Below the pieces are notes generated by a model. That model did no database searches. It was not told the origin of the DNA and saw nothing but the letters and a program-made list of their open reading frames with translations. Positions 47,651 to 59,112 of a stretch of 64,000 nucleotides of DNA are shown here, one piece after another. The position numbers and the translations under genes are program-made. How positions within the stretch are numbered: the first letter of the stretch is position 1; the number at the start of each line of letters is the position of its first letter. The DNA is from Phycomyces blakesleeanus NRRL 1555(-) (taxonomy: Eukaryota; Mucoromycota; Mucoromycetes; Mucorales; Phycomycetaceae): the NCBI RefSeq assembly GCF_001638985.1, contig NW_017265168.1:282219-346218 (forward strand), given 5' to 3'.

Positions 47651-50600
47651 GTTGCCCATTTTTGGAAAAAAAATTGGTCGACCACAACTATGTGAATGTC
47701 TAATATGTTTGGTAATGAAGTAAATGCATTTTATGTCATTGACAGTCTTGAGGATGAAGAGTCTGAAAATGAAATGACTGATGATAAAATAAGTAATGAT
47801 AAAGGTTTATATAGATTAATAGAATATTGGTTTCTAAAAAATAAAAGATAGTTAATTAATATTTTTTTAAAAAAATGTAGATGATTCTTTAAAATCAATC
47901 TTGGAATTGAATTTGCTTCACCGGTTCATTGTTATTTCTGTTGCCCTTTTTGTGACTTTGTACATTATAGATAAAGGAGCTGTAATTCTGATTGCAATAT
48001 TCAACAAAATTCTTCGATTTTTATTTGATCCATTCTGCCTTCCTGTAAGTGTTTCTGGGCTCAAAAGATTAGCAAAATTTAATGCTTTGACAAATGGGAT
48101 CAAAAAGTATATTAACTGCAGTAAATGCCATATCATTTATGAAAATAACAATACTTCTCCTATTTGTTGTACATTGCCTGTGTTTGGAAAACACTCTCTG
48201 TGTGGCAACAGCTTATTCAAGACTGGGTTTGGGTCAATAGTACCAAAAAAGACATTTGTATTTCACTCAGTCAAAAAAGCATTGAAGACATTCTTCCAGT
48301 GCCCTAATTTCGAAAACAATATCAATTCGTGGAACTGCGGCCCAAAAATAGAGAATACTCTGTTTGATGTGTATGATGAGACAATGTGGAATGAGCTTGT
48401 AGATGTAGATGGAATTCTTTTTCTTGATACTGCGCGGTCCCTTATGCTCACATTAAATATTGACTAGTTTCAGCCATTTGATAGTGTGACCTATTCCTGT
48501 GGTGTAATATATCTTGCAATGAATAATCTCCCACGCAGTGAATGGTTCAAAAAAGAGAATGTAATCCTTGTTAGGTTAATGTCTGGACCAAAAGAAGCGA
48601 GTACATCAGATATCAACCATTATCTCAAGCCCCTTGTTGAAGAGTTAAAGGAGTTGTATACAGGCATGAATATCAAGACTCATCAATGTCCAAATGGTAC
48701 CAATATCTGAACAGCCCTTCTCATGATTGCCTGTTATATACCGGCTGCAAGGAAGGTATGTGAATTTATATCCCATACAAGTACAAATGTGTGCCACTTG
48801 TATAAACATCAATTTTCCAGGTTAGCTGGAAAGAGTTCTGTTGATTATTCAGGGTTTGATTTCTCAAAGTGGCATCTACGCACTAATAATGACAATTGTA
48901 AGGATGCAGAGATCTGGAGAAATGCAACCAAGCCAACTGAGAGACAGTGTCTTGAAGTTGCATATGGTATTTGCTGGTCAAAACTGCAGCATCTTCAGTA
49001 CTTTGACATTGTCTACTGCATGATCATTGATCCCATGCACAATCTTTTCTTAGACACTGCCAAAAGAATGAGGGAGAGATGGATTGCAGATGGATTAATT
49101 GACAATAAAAAACTTGTTGTCATGCAAAAGACTGTTGAGAAGGTAGTGTTGCCACCCGATTACACATCACTTGGGACAAAGATTGCAAAGGGATTTCCCT
49201 ATATGAAGGCTGATGAGTGGAAGTCTTGGTGCCTTGTGTAGTCTCCTGTGGTTCTAAGGGATATGTTGCCATTGCCAGAGTTCAAGAAATGGATAGAGTC
49301 TGTTAACGCATACAGATACTTCACTAAGCCTAGTGTTTTTGAAGAAAATATCAAGAATGGACATAAATGCCTGGAGAAATTTTGTAATGAATGCGAGACA
49401 GTATAAAACCTGGACCTTCTTTCTCCCAACATGCATTTGCATTTACATCTTAAAAAACACTTACTGACTTTGGGCTAGTTTATGAATATTATCTTTTCAG
49501 CTTTGAAAGATATAACAGCATTTTGAAAAACATCAAGACCAACCAACAAAATGACTTTGAATCAATATCCATGAAACAATTCATTGAAGAATCATGAAAG
49601 GGAGATTTTATTTGCCGCATTTTGAAACCTTTGCATGCACTAGAATGTTTTGACATTTTTGATAAGCTCTCCAACAACAATGCAACCTATCTCTCTCACT
49701 CTTTCTTAATTTCTGAATGTCTGGAAGCTTCTCGTAACTTGTCAGTCTCAATTTGTAGAAATGAGCCCCTGCCACCATCTGCCTTGCCTTTGCAAACAAA
49801 GTCCCTGTTGATAATGCCAAAAAATCAGTATGATTGTCTTGTAGAATTTTACCAAGTTGCCTACAGCAATTCTTAGATCACAAGCTGCGAAGACATTATT
49901 GATGACTCACCTTTCGTCAATGACTGGATCAAAATGGTGAAGTTCATTAATTTTTTTGGTCAGACCTACAAAGGATGCATTGGCACAAATGGCCAAGGAT
50001 CATATGTACAAGCATACTTTACTGAACGAACTGGGTTGGAACATGTGTATGTTGGAGAGATTCAGTACCTTTTTATTTACAACTTTGGCCCAAATGTTTC
50101 TTCTCTAACATGCAGAAATCCCCAAAGTAGTCAGCATGTATTTGCATTTGACAAATAGTTTAAAACCACCTCTGATAAAACAAGAGAATTGGAAGGAGTC
50201 GAGTTGTTGCGAGATGAACTCTACAAGGCAGATTTCCAAAGCATTTTGCCTGTACATCGGATTCTCATGACAGTTGCAATAGTAGATTACAAAACTATCA
50301 GAAACGTCAACAAAAAACTTGCGATTCCTTTACCTAAAAAAATTACTATTAATTGTCATATACACACTTATTTATATATTTATTATCTATTAATACTATT
50401 ATTATTATTATTATTATTATTTCTACTCATTCAATTCACTTTTAATTATTATTTATTTGTACAAAGCTGGAATATAGTAAGAAAGAAAATGTTTATTCAT
50501 TGTTTATTGCCCAATGAGGCAATGACTGAGAGAGGCTGGTGGGAACAGAGCAAGGCAACACTGTTTTTTGATATCTTTTTATTCTTGGCTCTGTTCTCAC

Positions 50601-51692
50601 ATCTGCATTTTGCAAGTCACAGTCTGCTGCAATGTCATCAACAATTGCCAACAATCTGTTGAACTGTATTTACTTTTATTAGCTCTTTATTTTTCTTGTT
50701 TTAAATCTTATTTATTTATTCTAAATATTATTTACCTCGTCACTTCTCCAAGTAGAGCAAGCTACATGTAACACCTGTTCTGGTTTGCCATCCTTAACCT
50801 CAGTATTTGATTCACTATCAGACATGCCCTCTTTCTTAAATTGTCTGAGATAGATCTTCTCAGCAGAGTTTCCAGCCTTAAACCCTATTACAGAATCAAC
50901 AGCTACTCAGTTACTGTTATATGTGCACTTGCGTCATGTACACATCTAGATTTATATATTAAAACATGAGAAAATGATAATATATTTAATCTAATTCTTG
51001 TATCAAATACAAATCTGGTCAGTATGGCTGTTTGCTTTCCCTTTACTTCTCGTAGCAGCCTTTTGTTTATCTGTCATATGAGTTTTACAATGGTAATACT
51101 TGTAATTGTTTTTGATTTTATTAACTACAAACTTATGGGAAACCCCATTTGCATACAATTGTATAAGGATACAGCTTTTGAGTTACTTGATAACCGCAAC
51201 ATTATCAGGGTGGTTGATTTTCACATTCTTGTTCCACTTCTTTTTGCTTTCATTATCAGCAACAAGTACAGGGTCATCGGACTGGAAGTTTGCTTTCCAT
51301 ATTGTTGCCTTCAGAATTTCCTAAATATGGCTTGTTTAATAAAATATTGGCATCTAGTATCACTACGGGAAAAAATGGCGGTTTTTTGCTTTTGTGACTA
51401 TGTTTTCGGCCTATAATAATTAAAAAATCACTAAAAATCCAATTTGAAACTAGAAAATCTCTGTTTTTTGAAAAGGTTGACAAAAAGCAAATTGACCACC
51501 TAAAATTAAATCTCCTGATAGACAAAAGTAAGCTTTAACTACAGACTTTACATTTTTAGTAAATGTAGATTGCATTTGATGACTATTAAAAGTCAGAAGA
51601 AAAAGAGAAGAAAATATCTAAACTTTCTGCTGAGAAAATAAAATATGTTAAGACAATTTGAAAAAAAAAATGTATTACAAAAAAAAAACAAA

Positions 51693-54623
51693 TTATAAGT
51701 CTGCAAGAGAACCAAGTGACAATTTTGGGCCGCGGTTAAGCTCTGGCCACACTATGTATGTTGTTGTTGTTGTTGTATTTATAGTTGCGTCCGACTTCAC
51801 CAAACCAACCAATTCTTTGACATCTGCCAGGTGAACTACCTTTGGCTTCATTTGCCCATTGTTAACAACTGGTATACCATTTACCAAACGGACTGCTGCA
51901 ATCTCTACAAGAGCAAGCGGCCATCTCTTGTTGTTGAGCTTGTGCTCAAAGAAGACAACAACTTTTCCGAAGAAATCCTTGTAAACTGGGGAGTATGCAG
52001 AATTTATGTTGCGGTTTTCATCAACCTGAATCTGTAATCTGATGTTATGTGCCTCCCTTACACAATTTTGGTCGAGTGCAGAGTCAATCACACAACCATT
52101 GACAAATGCCTTGCGGCTAGTTTGTATAGCTGCTTCAATCATACTACACTCTTCCCCCTTTGATTTGTAGAAGTCTTCAAGAAGTTTCGAAAGACAAGAA
52201 ATGCCTTCAAAACTATCTCGGATCGTTCTATTCCTCAAAGGCCCCCAGAACTCAATATCAGACCCAGCACCAACACGCTCACCCTCATCTGTCAATGGCC
52301 AACCAGCAGTGGAATCTTCATATTGTAAGTGTCGTGCTGTTCTTTCTTCTGTAATCATGACAGTGGCTCCGGCCTCTGCTTGTTGTATTTGTGCTAAGCC
52401 AAGCATTATATTGCCAGTGTTAACATTTATAGCAGAATTACTCTTGATAGCCCTTAAGTATTCACCAATTGCCTGTTCCACGGATCTGGCACTATATTCA
52501 CGAGGTGGGCCATATGCATCAATCATAAGAGGATAGTGCTGAAGAAGATGCTGGTTTATAGTGAAAATATTGATTTTGATTTTTCCACTTGTAAGCAGTG
52601 ATTCCAGGTATATGTTCCATATTTCAAGTTTACTGAAGAAAAATAGTTAGAATAAATAATAGAATAACACATAACTTTTACTAAAATATACCTTTTGATA
52701 GAGGTCTGTTCCTCTGCTGATAACTCCCAGCTCATGAGTGGGTTATATGCTTGAACCAAGCCAAGTAACACATTCCAGGCAGTTGCATCTCCAATACGCT
52801 CTGCCACCAGCATAGAGACAACAAACAGAAGAAAGTCTGCCCAATCGACGGCCTTGAACGACCCGGGGTTCTTGTATACATCTCTCCAATCGCCATGGAA
52901 GGATGTAGGGATGGTATTTCTTGTTTTGTACATTGCTGTACCGATCTCCTTCTGAACACCAGAAGAAAGAGCAAAACAATGGTCTGTTCCATAGGTACCA
53001 GAAACCAAACCCCAGATCTGCTTGCTTATTCCATGGCAAAGTCCATGCATCTCATCGAGGGCAAAAAACAATGGTCCAGAGAATACCTTTAATGTTGCCA
53101 GGGGGGATTGTCCGTTTAACCCTTTGCGGCTGGATGCACTGGCCTGGGAAAAATTCTGGAAACTTTCCAGCGTACGGATATTGGTGCTGGGCAAAGTTCT
53201 GAAGTATTGTCCGTGCTTGGGACATTGGCCGACAACATGACAGATACGGCAACCATCTTTGCTCATATGTCCAGAATGACATGCCAACTTTGCTAAGGTG
53301 GGAATGTCACCAGTGACCATTAAGACATGTACCTTGGCACAAATGGTCTCGTTTGGTGTCTTGACGACCATCTCTTCACTCTCCAACACCAGGAGCTCTT
53401 TCATTGTTGGTTCCATGAACGACCAGAAATTGGCAGGTGCACCTGGACCTGGGATCATTGCGATCTGGAGCATTCTGCTTCTCTCATACCGGACCATGGG
53501 ATTCAGGTTAAGAATGGTGGCATGGAGAATCGTTACAGAACCAGGAACATTGTGTGGCGTGAATCCATCAACAGACAACGAAATTGCAATGTCATCTTTT
53601 CCGGAAAACAGATGTTTTACTTGCTGGTAAACCTGGCCATCAAACACATCGGTTTTACTTCCATCCGAGCTTGGCTCATGATTATGGCAGTAATGCATAT
53701 CTGCTCTTGTATTCTTGTTGGCTAACGCAAGAGCCAGTTGTCTCGCCAATGGAAGCTGTATCATCGTGGCAGCAGCAACCAGATCACCACCCTCGGTTTC
53801 TCCGCGTCTTGTTTTGTACCGGCTTTGTCCACAGTTGGAGCACTCAGTCTGGGATGGACTGGTAAAGAGCATACATCCCCTCTGACAGATATCATGGACT
53901 GTCTCTTCAACACCCAAGAAACGCTTCAAAAGCTTTTTGCCAAGATGGGGAGTACATGCTCTGTATGTAATACAAGTCGACGTTTCCAAAATGCTGTTGA
54001 AATGCTTGACTATCATTTCATGAGCATTGCGGGAGATACCAAAATCCTTAATGATCTTGAGAAACTCAAGGTTCTTTGCATCGTCTTTGTCAGGGGTAGG
54101 TGCAGGCTGACTGAAGTCAAAAACCAAAGGAGATGTTTCGTTTTCAATGATATCCATGTCGTTGCCAAGTTCTGCATCATACTTTAACAAGGTAAATAAT
54201 AATTAGCATTATATAATAAGACATATATATATATCTTACCATAGACTCATCATTGTCATCATTACTGAAGATATTCATAATTGGATCATCGTTATCTTCG
54301 CTGTTGAGTGTATCCATGATCTGATCTTCGATTGCATCAGCACGTTCTCTGCTTGTTTATGAAGATAACAATATAATTAATTACACTTTCTAATAGTATG
54401 TATGTGATTTGTAGTCTTACTCGATAGTGTCGTTCGAGACAGTGTTCAAAACAACACTGACTTGTCCAGGAACAGGCGTGGTCTGTGAAGTCTGGATATC
54501 ATTATGTCTTCTATGACGGTTCTTAAAGCATTGAGCTCTACAACTCTTGGCTTTTTTTAAATTGGTGTGGCGCTCTTTGCATTGATTGCATTGGTAACTA
54601 TCAAGGATTGAATTTGAAGACAT
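51693..54623 (-). CDS. Type-2 CACTA (Tnp2-like) transposase of E5, apparently intact (913 aa)
   Basis: Four exons, all phases consistent and no stop: 54421-54623, 54240-54348, 52692-54181 and 51693-52632. An N-terminal cysteine/histidine cluster (residues about 10-37: CNQC ... CRAQC ... RHRRH) suggests a zinc-binding DNA-contact module. A short acidic exon follows. Exon 3 has the CX3C...CX2C ribbon, SLSVDGFTPHNVPG (candidate first Asp), QIAMIPGPG, LMVTGDIPTLAKLACHSG (candidate second Asp), CRICH, and a helical domain with DWADFLLFVV. Exon 4 has AYGPPREYSARSVEQAIGEY (candidate Glu). The tail carries IVWPELNRG, as in E1. Likely able to produce a full protein; activity is not shown by the sequence alone. 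Confidence 0.88.
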
Positions 54624-54959
54624 TTTTTAGGTTGGAAATAAACACTTAAGAATAAAGATATGAATATTGATAATTCCTTTTAAATAATATGCCTTTATAC
54701 TTAATAGCGTTGAGATTTGTATAGACTTAATGACTACAAGTAGGCAATGACATAGATGATACAAATATAAACTCAGGAACAGAAGCTAAAACATTGCATA
54801 ATAGCTGTTATTAGAACTACAGTAGCCCAATAATAATATTGGTTGGACCAATAGATTAAACTCATTTATATGAAACTAATAATAGACAATAGAAAATTTT
54901 TTCGGCCTTTATCTTTCTTTCACAACAATCCTTTTTCTCAGGTAAACCAAACTTTCAAC

Positions 54960-55614
54960 ATGAATAAAACAGATAACAATTCCATCTCTTTGCTACATGC
55001 CATGTACAATGAGATACTATCTTTGAAGGCAGGCCAAGAAAAGGCCAAACTTGAAATGAAGGCACAGATCGAAGAGTTGAAGCTCGAAATGAAGACAAGC
55101 ATCGAAGATTTGAATTTGGAGATTACTGCTCTCCAGAGCCAACTGGAGAATAGAAACATTTCCAACCAACACACTTCGCCTTCTGTCTCTGCCATTGTAA
55201 GACAAAAAATAAAACGAGTTGAATATATATTAATATGTCATTGAATAGTCTAGTGCTAATACCATCCGCAAACCGGTGAGCATATTCCGTGAAATAACTT
55301 TAAAGCATATCTTCAAGATGATAAGTGAAGACCTTGGCATTGAAGTAACAAGTAACGAAAAGGCCACACTCAATATGTGTACAAAGCTTATATGTGATGA
55401 TATGGCTGCCCATCCTTCAGTGATCGCTCTTGGTCCTAATCCTAGCTGGGGGTCTATACCAGTAGCACTTAAGAAAGAAATGTGTGCCAGGCACGCAAAT
55501 ATAATGAAGGATTCTGGTATAGACTTCACTAGATGTCTCAGAAACTGGGCATTAACTGCAAGAGTTGCACATCTCTGGAGGGACCGCCATAAAAGATTAC
55601 AGTCTTGTAAGTAA
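54960..55614 (+). CDS. Type-2 CACTA accessory protein of E5 (200 aa)
   Basis: Two exons, 54960-55196 and 55249-55614, joined in phase (SVSAI then SSANTIRKP). The start ATG 54960 is 336 bp from the divergent transposase start. Residues about 12-65 are a long coiled coil (repeated LEMKAQIEELKLEMK-type heptads). After the intron a compact helical region leads to NPSWGSIPVALKKEM and ends VAHLWRDRHKRLQSCK. The E1 protein has the same coiled coil, PSWGS and basic-tail order without an intron. No known domain is recognised; a role as end-binding partner is inference. Confidence 0.8.
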
Positions 55615-55679
55615 TCTGGTGTAGTGGAATTGAATAGGATATTTTACTATGAAAACCTAGAATATTAAATAGTAAATAG

Positions 55680-56074
55680 CCAATAAAATGTATCTTTAGA
55701 TTTTTTTATGCTTTAACAGCCAATAAAATAAACAATATTATTTATTTTTCTGTCATAATAACCAGTAAAATGAGCAATATGATTTTTTTTCTGTCATAAC
55801 AACCAATAAAAATGATTAATAAAAATGATTTTCTATTGTAATAACCAATAAAAATTTGTATTTATTAAAATGATCAAACACTTACATGTATATTATCCAA
55901 TAAAAAACTGTTTTCATAAAAGTAACATTAAAAAAAAATTACTAGTGTCCAATAGAATTCCTTTCTAAGCTAAAATATTAAAGTAATAAATGACATTTAA
56001 GAGAGTACCCAATAAAAGTAATCGATTATATAATATACTTTATACAATAAAGAATGAAACGCTGTCCAATAGAA
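55680..56074 (+). repeat. Subterminal array of nine CCAATARAA motifs in E5
   Basis: CCAATAAAA or a close variant (CCAGTAAAA once, CCAATAGAA twice) begins near 55680, 55720, 55762, 55803, 55845, 55898, 55949, 56009 and 56066, all in the same orientation. The first five are spaced 40-42 bp, the rest 51-60 bp. It lies between the accessory gene and the right end, as expected for protein-binding subterminal repeats. Confidence 0.8.
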
Positions 56075-56682
56075 GAGCCAACAAAGGAGAATCAGAAAGC
56101 GGAGATCTGTAATATGTATTTAAACTCCAGGGGGGCAAAGTGGATATTTGGCAAAAAACCGCCACAAAGCCGCCTTGTCAAACCGCCATAAAGCAGCCAT
56201 AAAACCCCACTTTTTTTTCCCGTAGTGTATATATAAATATCTATTACCAAAATAACCGCAGTCGTTTCAGCATCACTAAGAGAGGGTGGAAGGGCAGAAT
56301 ATGTCATCAAAGATGATCCTACACTAGCTATGCAGACCTGGTCATTGGCATAGGCTTTGGCAAATTCAACATAAGCCATATTTGTCTTTCCAGACATGCC
56401 AACCAATACTCCAAGCTTGTTTTTGAAAGTAGTCATGTTGGTGTTGATAATAGCAATGTCACTCTTAACACCTTCAATGTTTGTGTTGACTTTGTTAAAC
56501 ATGTCAACGATATCCATATATCTCTAGTCTTGGTTAGTAATCAGTGGGAGACTTGGGGCAATTTCACAAGGCAAAACATAGCCAGCCAAAACACGACTGG
56601 TGGAAGTAGATGCACTTGTACTTGCATTTGCTTTCCCTTTTTCTTTGCGGTCTGACTTTTTACTATTATTCAAAGGCATTTT

Positions 56683-57443
56683 CTTTATTGTACTTTGATT
56701 ATATTTTAAATATTAATAAATTATAAAAATAAATATGTAGTTTGAATTATATTTATTTCTGCTTAGCTAAAGATATACATACAGAATAAGGGGATGTAGA
56801 GTAGACTTATAAGATTGTCAAAAAAAAGGGGGTTTATAATTTATTGAATACAAATGTTCTTGTTATATCTGGGTTTAATTTGGAGAAGAGACGAAGAAAT
56901 AAAGTGAGACTTTGTATAGTGGTTTTATTGAGAAAGAAAAAGAGAGAGTTGGTATTGGTTAAGATAGTGTTCTTACTATAACAGTTATGCTTTTTTTATA
57001 AGGCTTCTTTACTCTCAGGTCCATATTTATCATTGGCTCCTAAGATTAATGCTGTGTTTTTGATAGGACTTATTTTATAAAAATCTATATGACTGTCAAA
57101 TAAAACAGCCCTTTATAATCTTGAGCAACTTCTTTAATATATAACACAAGAATGAGTAGTATTATTTATTTTGAGTCAGACTTATTTTACTTTCACTTTT
57201 TTTTAAAGTTTGTTATAATTTAAACTATTTGTTTTTTTTAAAAAAATCTTAGGTTTCTTCCTTTTCTTTTATTTTTTCATATTTTCTTTTTTTCCTGTTT
57301 CTCTTCCACTTTATTTACATTTCTCCGATTGATATATTTGAGTCCACATCCTGGTAAGCAATTTGTTATTTATTATTCTTTTGTTATATTTACTCTTAAT
57401 TTTTTTTCTTTATTATTATTGTAGTTGCTAATACTATTACAAG
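56683..57443. other. Non-coding stretch between E4 and copy B
   Basis: No supportable gene. The region should contain the right end of E4. On the minus strand it has an AATAAAACC-type signal and an ACAAAGTCTCACT segment (56900-56940) also found near 43900, possibly LTR debris. A GTAAGC...TATTGTAG intron-like segment (57353-57424) precedes the B insertion. Confidence 0.4.
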
Positions 57444-57458
57444 TCTCACTGCAAAAAC

Positions 57459-59112
57459 CATTGGGAATTATTATAATAATAGGTTTTGATTATCGGGATA
57501 TTTTGTCACATAAAAATGAATTACTCGTAAATATTAAGGAAATTATAGTTGACAAGTTATTGAATAAAGTGTCAAAAATAATTGAATATTATCTTATTCC
57601 AAAAATAAAAACCGGGAGTTTAGGTATAATGTCTGTGTATCAACTGTTCTTGGGAATCAATTATATAGACTATTCCAAATGCAGAACAATGTATTATCTA
57701 CCGCTGATTACACCTGTAATTTGATGCAGGCCTTGTCTTTGTAATAACAGGCGTAATAACAGGGCACTTCTTTAATGTTTATTGGCTAAAGGAATCGAAG
57801 AAAAATTCTCACAGGTGCAAATGCTAAGCACGAGTCTCTCAATTGGATATTGTTCTGTTTTGAAAAATGATTTTTTTATTTGTTTTTATTTTGGATAAAA
57901 AAAGCCTTTTTGTTGGCAATAATAAGGATTCTATATAGTATTACTATTTAATACACTAATCTATTATATTGTACTTCTTGTAAATTTTGTTTCAGAATTT
58001 TTTGAATTAATAAACTCGGATAGTGAGTATATATGCTTACTGAAGCTATTTGATTAAAGGGAGTAGAAAGATACTTACATACTGTTAGAATAATTTGTTA
58101 ATAATGGAATAAAACACAGATTTATATTATCAAAAGCTACAAGCCAATGCGTCATTCAAGTATATATTACAAAGAAAGGAATATAAAACATATACATACA
58201 TATTTACTAAAGGAACATGTCTTGTCCTTGAGTACCGGTCATATAAGAATGTGAAGAACCATTTCAACTATAAAAAAGGAGAGTGAGAATGCTGATATAA
58301 AAAAACAAAACAAAATAAAAACAACACAATAATAAAATGAATAACATGTACCCTTATATTCTTTAAATGATTTGTTTTTACTGACTATATGTAAATCAAG
58401 GGTGAGCTATATTTAAAGTAGATGTTAGATATTGTTTTTAATACTGGGAAGAAGATGTTGATATAGATATATACGTACATGCCACCAATATGTTTTTGTG
58501 TTTCTTTTGTCTACACTGGTTATATCAGAGAAATATATGTAATGGCTATTTAAAGTAATTTATAGTTAGTAAAATAATGATATATTTAATGGTAAAGTAC
58601 CTCTTGTATAATGAAAGACACCTGTATCATATGTATATATTAAGGGTGCCTAAAGTGAAACATAGTAGGATTAAAAGAGTATTATTTTTATTAATATTAT
58701 TAAAGAGTAGAGAAAAACAGAAAAAGGCGGGAAAATAAAAAACAGTGTTTGAAAAAGCCGTAGACCCTGAAAAAGTTATTAGACTGTTTCTCTTACTTTG
58801 AAAAAAAAATTGTCTACTAATTATAGCTTTATATGTTTTATAAAACAATTGTTACTTACTATATACCTAAAGAAGTTGTTTTCTAGCTCAATTTTTTTCA
58901 AAATAATATATTTCGATCTCCTTGATCATTTAAATAAAGAAGTATTTACACACTCATACACTTGCTCAACTTGCTCGCTTAATTATTAGCATAATTGTTT
59001 AATCACTCAATTACTCTACAATTCTTTACGTGTAAAGTACTCTCTTAAAAATTTATTAAAATAGAAATATCAAGCAATATATATCAGAAACTTATTATTT
59101 TATTATATAAAA
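57459..59112. other. Non-coding arm of copy B
   Basis: Mirror of 40483-42149 in copy A. Holds no supportable gene. Open frames such as 57425-57724 exist in both copies but show no family or codon support. Confidence 0.55.

Larger units (their letters stand above)
44510..47692. mobile_element. PIF/Harbinger element nested in E4 (about 3.2 kb)
   Basis: Imperfect terminal repeats: CAAAGTTGTGGTTGACTGAT at the left and, reversed, CATAGTTGTGGTCGACCAAT at the right. Flanks are TTA on the left and TGA on the right, an imperfect version of the 3-bp duplication of this superfamily. It contains the two convergent genes expected: a DDE transposase (+) and a Myb/SANT-like protein (-). The ends are inferred from the repeat plus the point where E4 coding similarity stops and resumes. 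Confidence 0.72.
44065..50350 (+). pseudogene. Type-1 CACTA transposase of E4, interrupted and full of stops
   Basis: Exon 1 (44065 to about 44205) has the CKCTTC motif of the family. Acidic exons near 44265-44509 are cut by the Harbinger element, and the acidic reading resumes at 47693 (NEVNAFYVIDSLEDEESENE). The main exon from about 47880 has CSKCHIIYENN, then LNID followed by TAG (48465-48467) where the others have Trp, and CYIPAARKVCEF. Further stops: TGA 48708, TAG 49239, TAA near 49405, and more beyond. The C-terminal block (INFFGQTYKGC ... VHRILMTVAI ... IPLPKK) is still recognisable up to about 50350. Long dead, and older than its two insertions. Confidence 0.83.
51361..56227. mobile_element. 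E5: complete type-2 CACTA element nested in E4 (4867 bp)
   Basis: Both ends read CACTACGGGAAAAAA inward (15 bp perfect), flanked by TAT at 51358-51360 and 56228-56230. Just inside, GGCGGTTT-like units occur once at the left and several times at the right (56160-56215). A divergent gene pair is intact in both members. Together with E1 it defines the type-2 family in this window. Confidence 0.95.
44065..56682. mobile_element. E4: decayed type-1 CACTA element split by Harbinger and E5 (minimal extent)
   Basis: A type-1 transposase (+, 44065 to about 50350) and a type-1 accessory gene (-, 50493-56682) are convergent. The element is interrupted twice: by 44510-47692 in an acidic 5' exon and by 51361-56227 in an accessory intron. 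After subtracting those inserts about 4.6 kb of E4 remain between the gene ends. The outer termini are unresolved. The only CACT/AGTG pair with equal flanks I noted (AGA, near 43610 and 56900) has poorly matching ends. Confidence 0.7.
50493..56682 (-). pseudogene. Type-1 CACTA accessory gene of E4, split by E5
   Basis: Exon 1 from ATG 56682 encodes a basic Ser/Thr-rich start and the coiled coil MFNKVNTNIEGVKSDIAIIN, with one TAG near 56527. It runs to AETTAVIL, followed by donor GTAATA. E5 lies within the next intron. The intron resumes at 51360 and ends TTTAG at 51321; the exon begins EILKATIWKANF and has a TAA after NVAVIK. Further exons follow near 50742-50890 (GMSDSESNTE ... CSTWRSDE at the exon end) and 50493 to about 50656, ending LPHWAINNE. 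The signature and intron positions match E0, E2, A and B. Decayed by at least two stops. Confidence 0.78.

Noticed and set aside
52895..54187. Plus-strand open frames opposite the E5 transposase
   Set aside because: Antisense shadows of the long exon 52692-54181.
43610..56899. E4 termini at CACTCAATAAA (43610) and AAAGTG (56899) with AGA on each side
   Set aside because: The 3-bp flanks agree but the ends match poorly beyond CACT, so the agreement may be chance.
57425..57724. 99-codon frame conserved in A and B (GIIIIIGFDYWDILSHKNEL)
   Set aside because: Conservation only reflects the near identity of the copies. The frame overlaps the element terminus and is not supported by any diverged copy.
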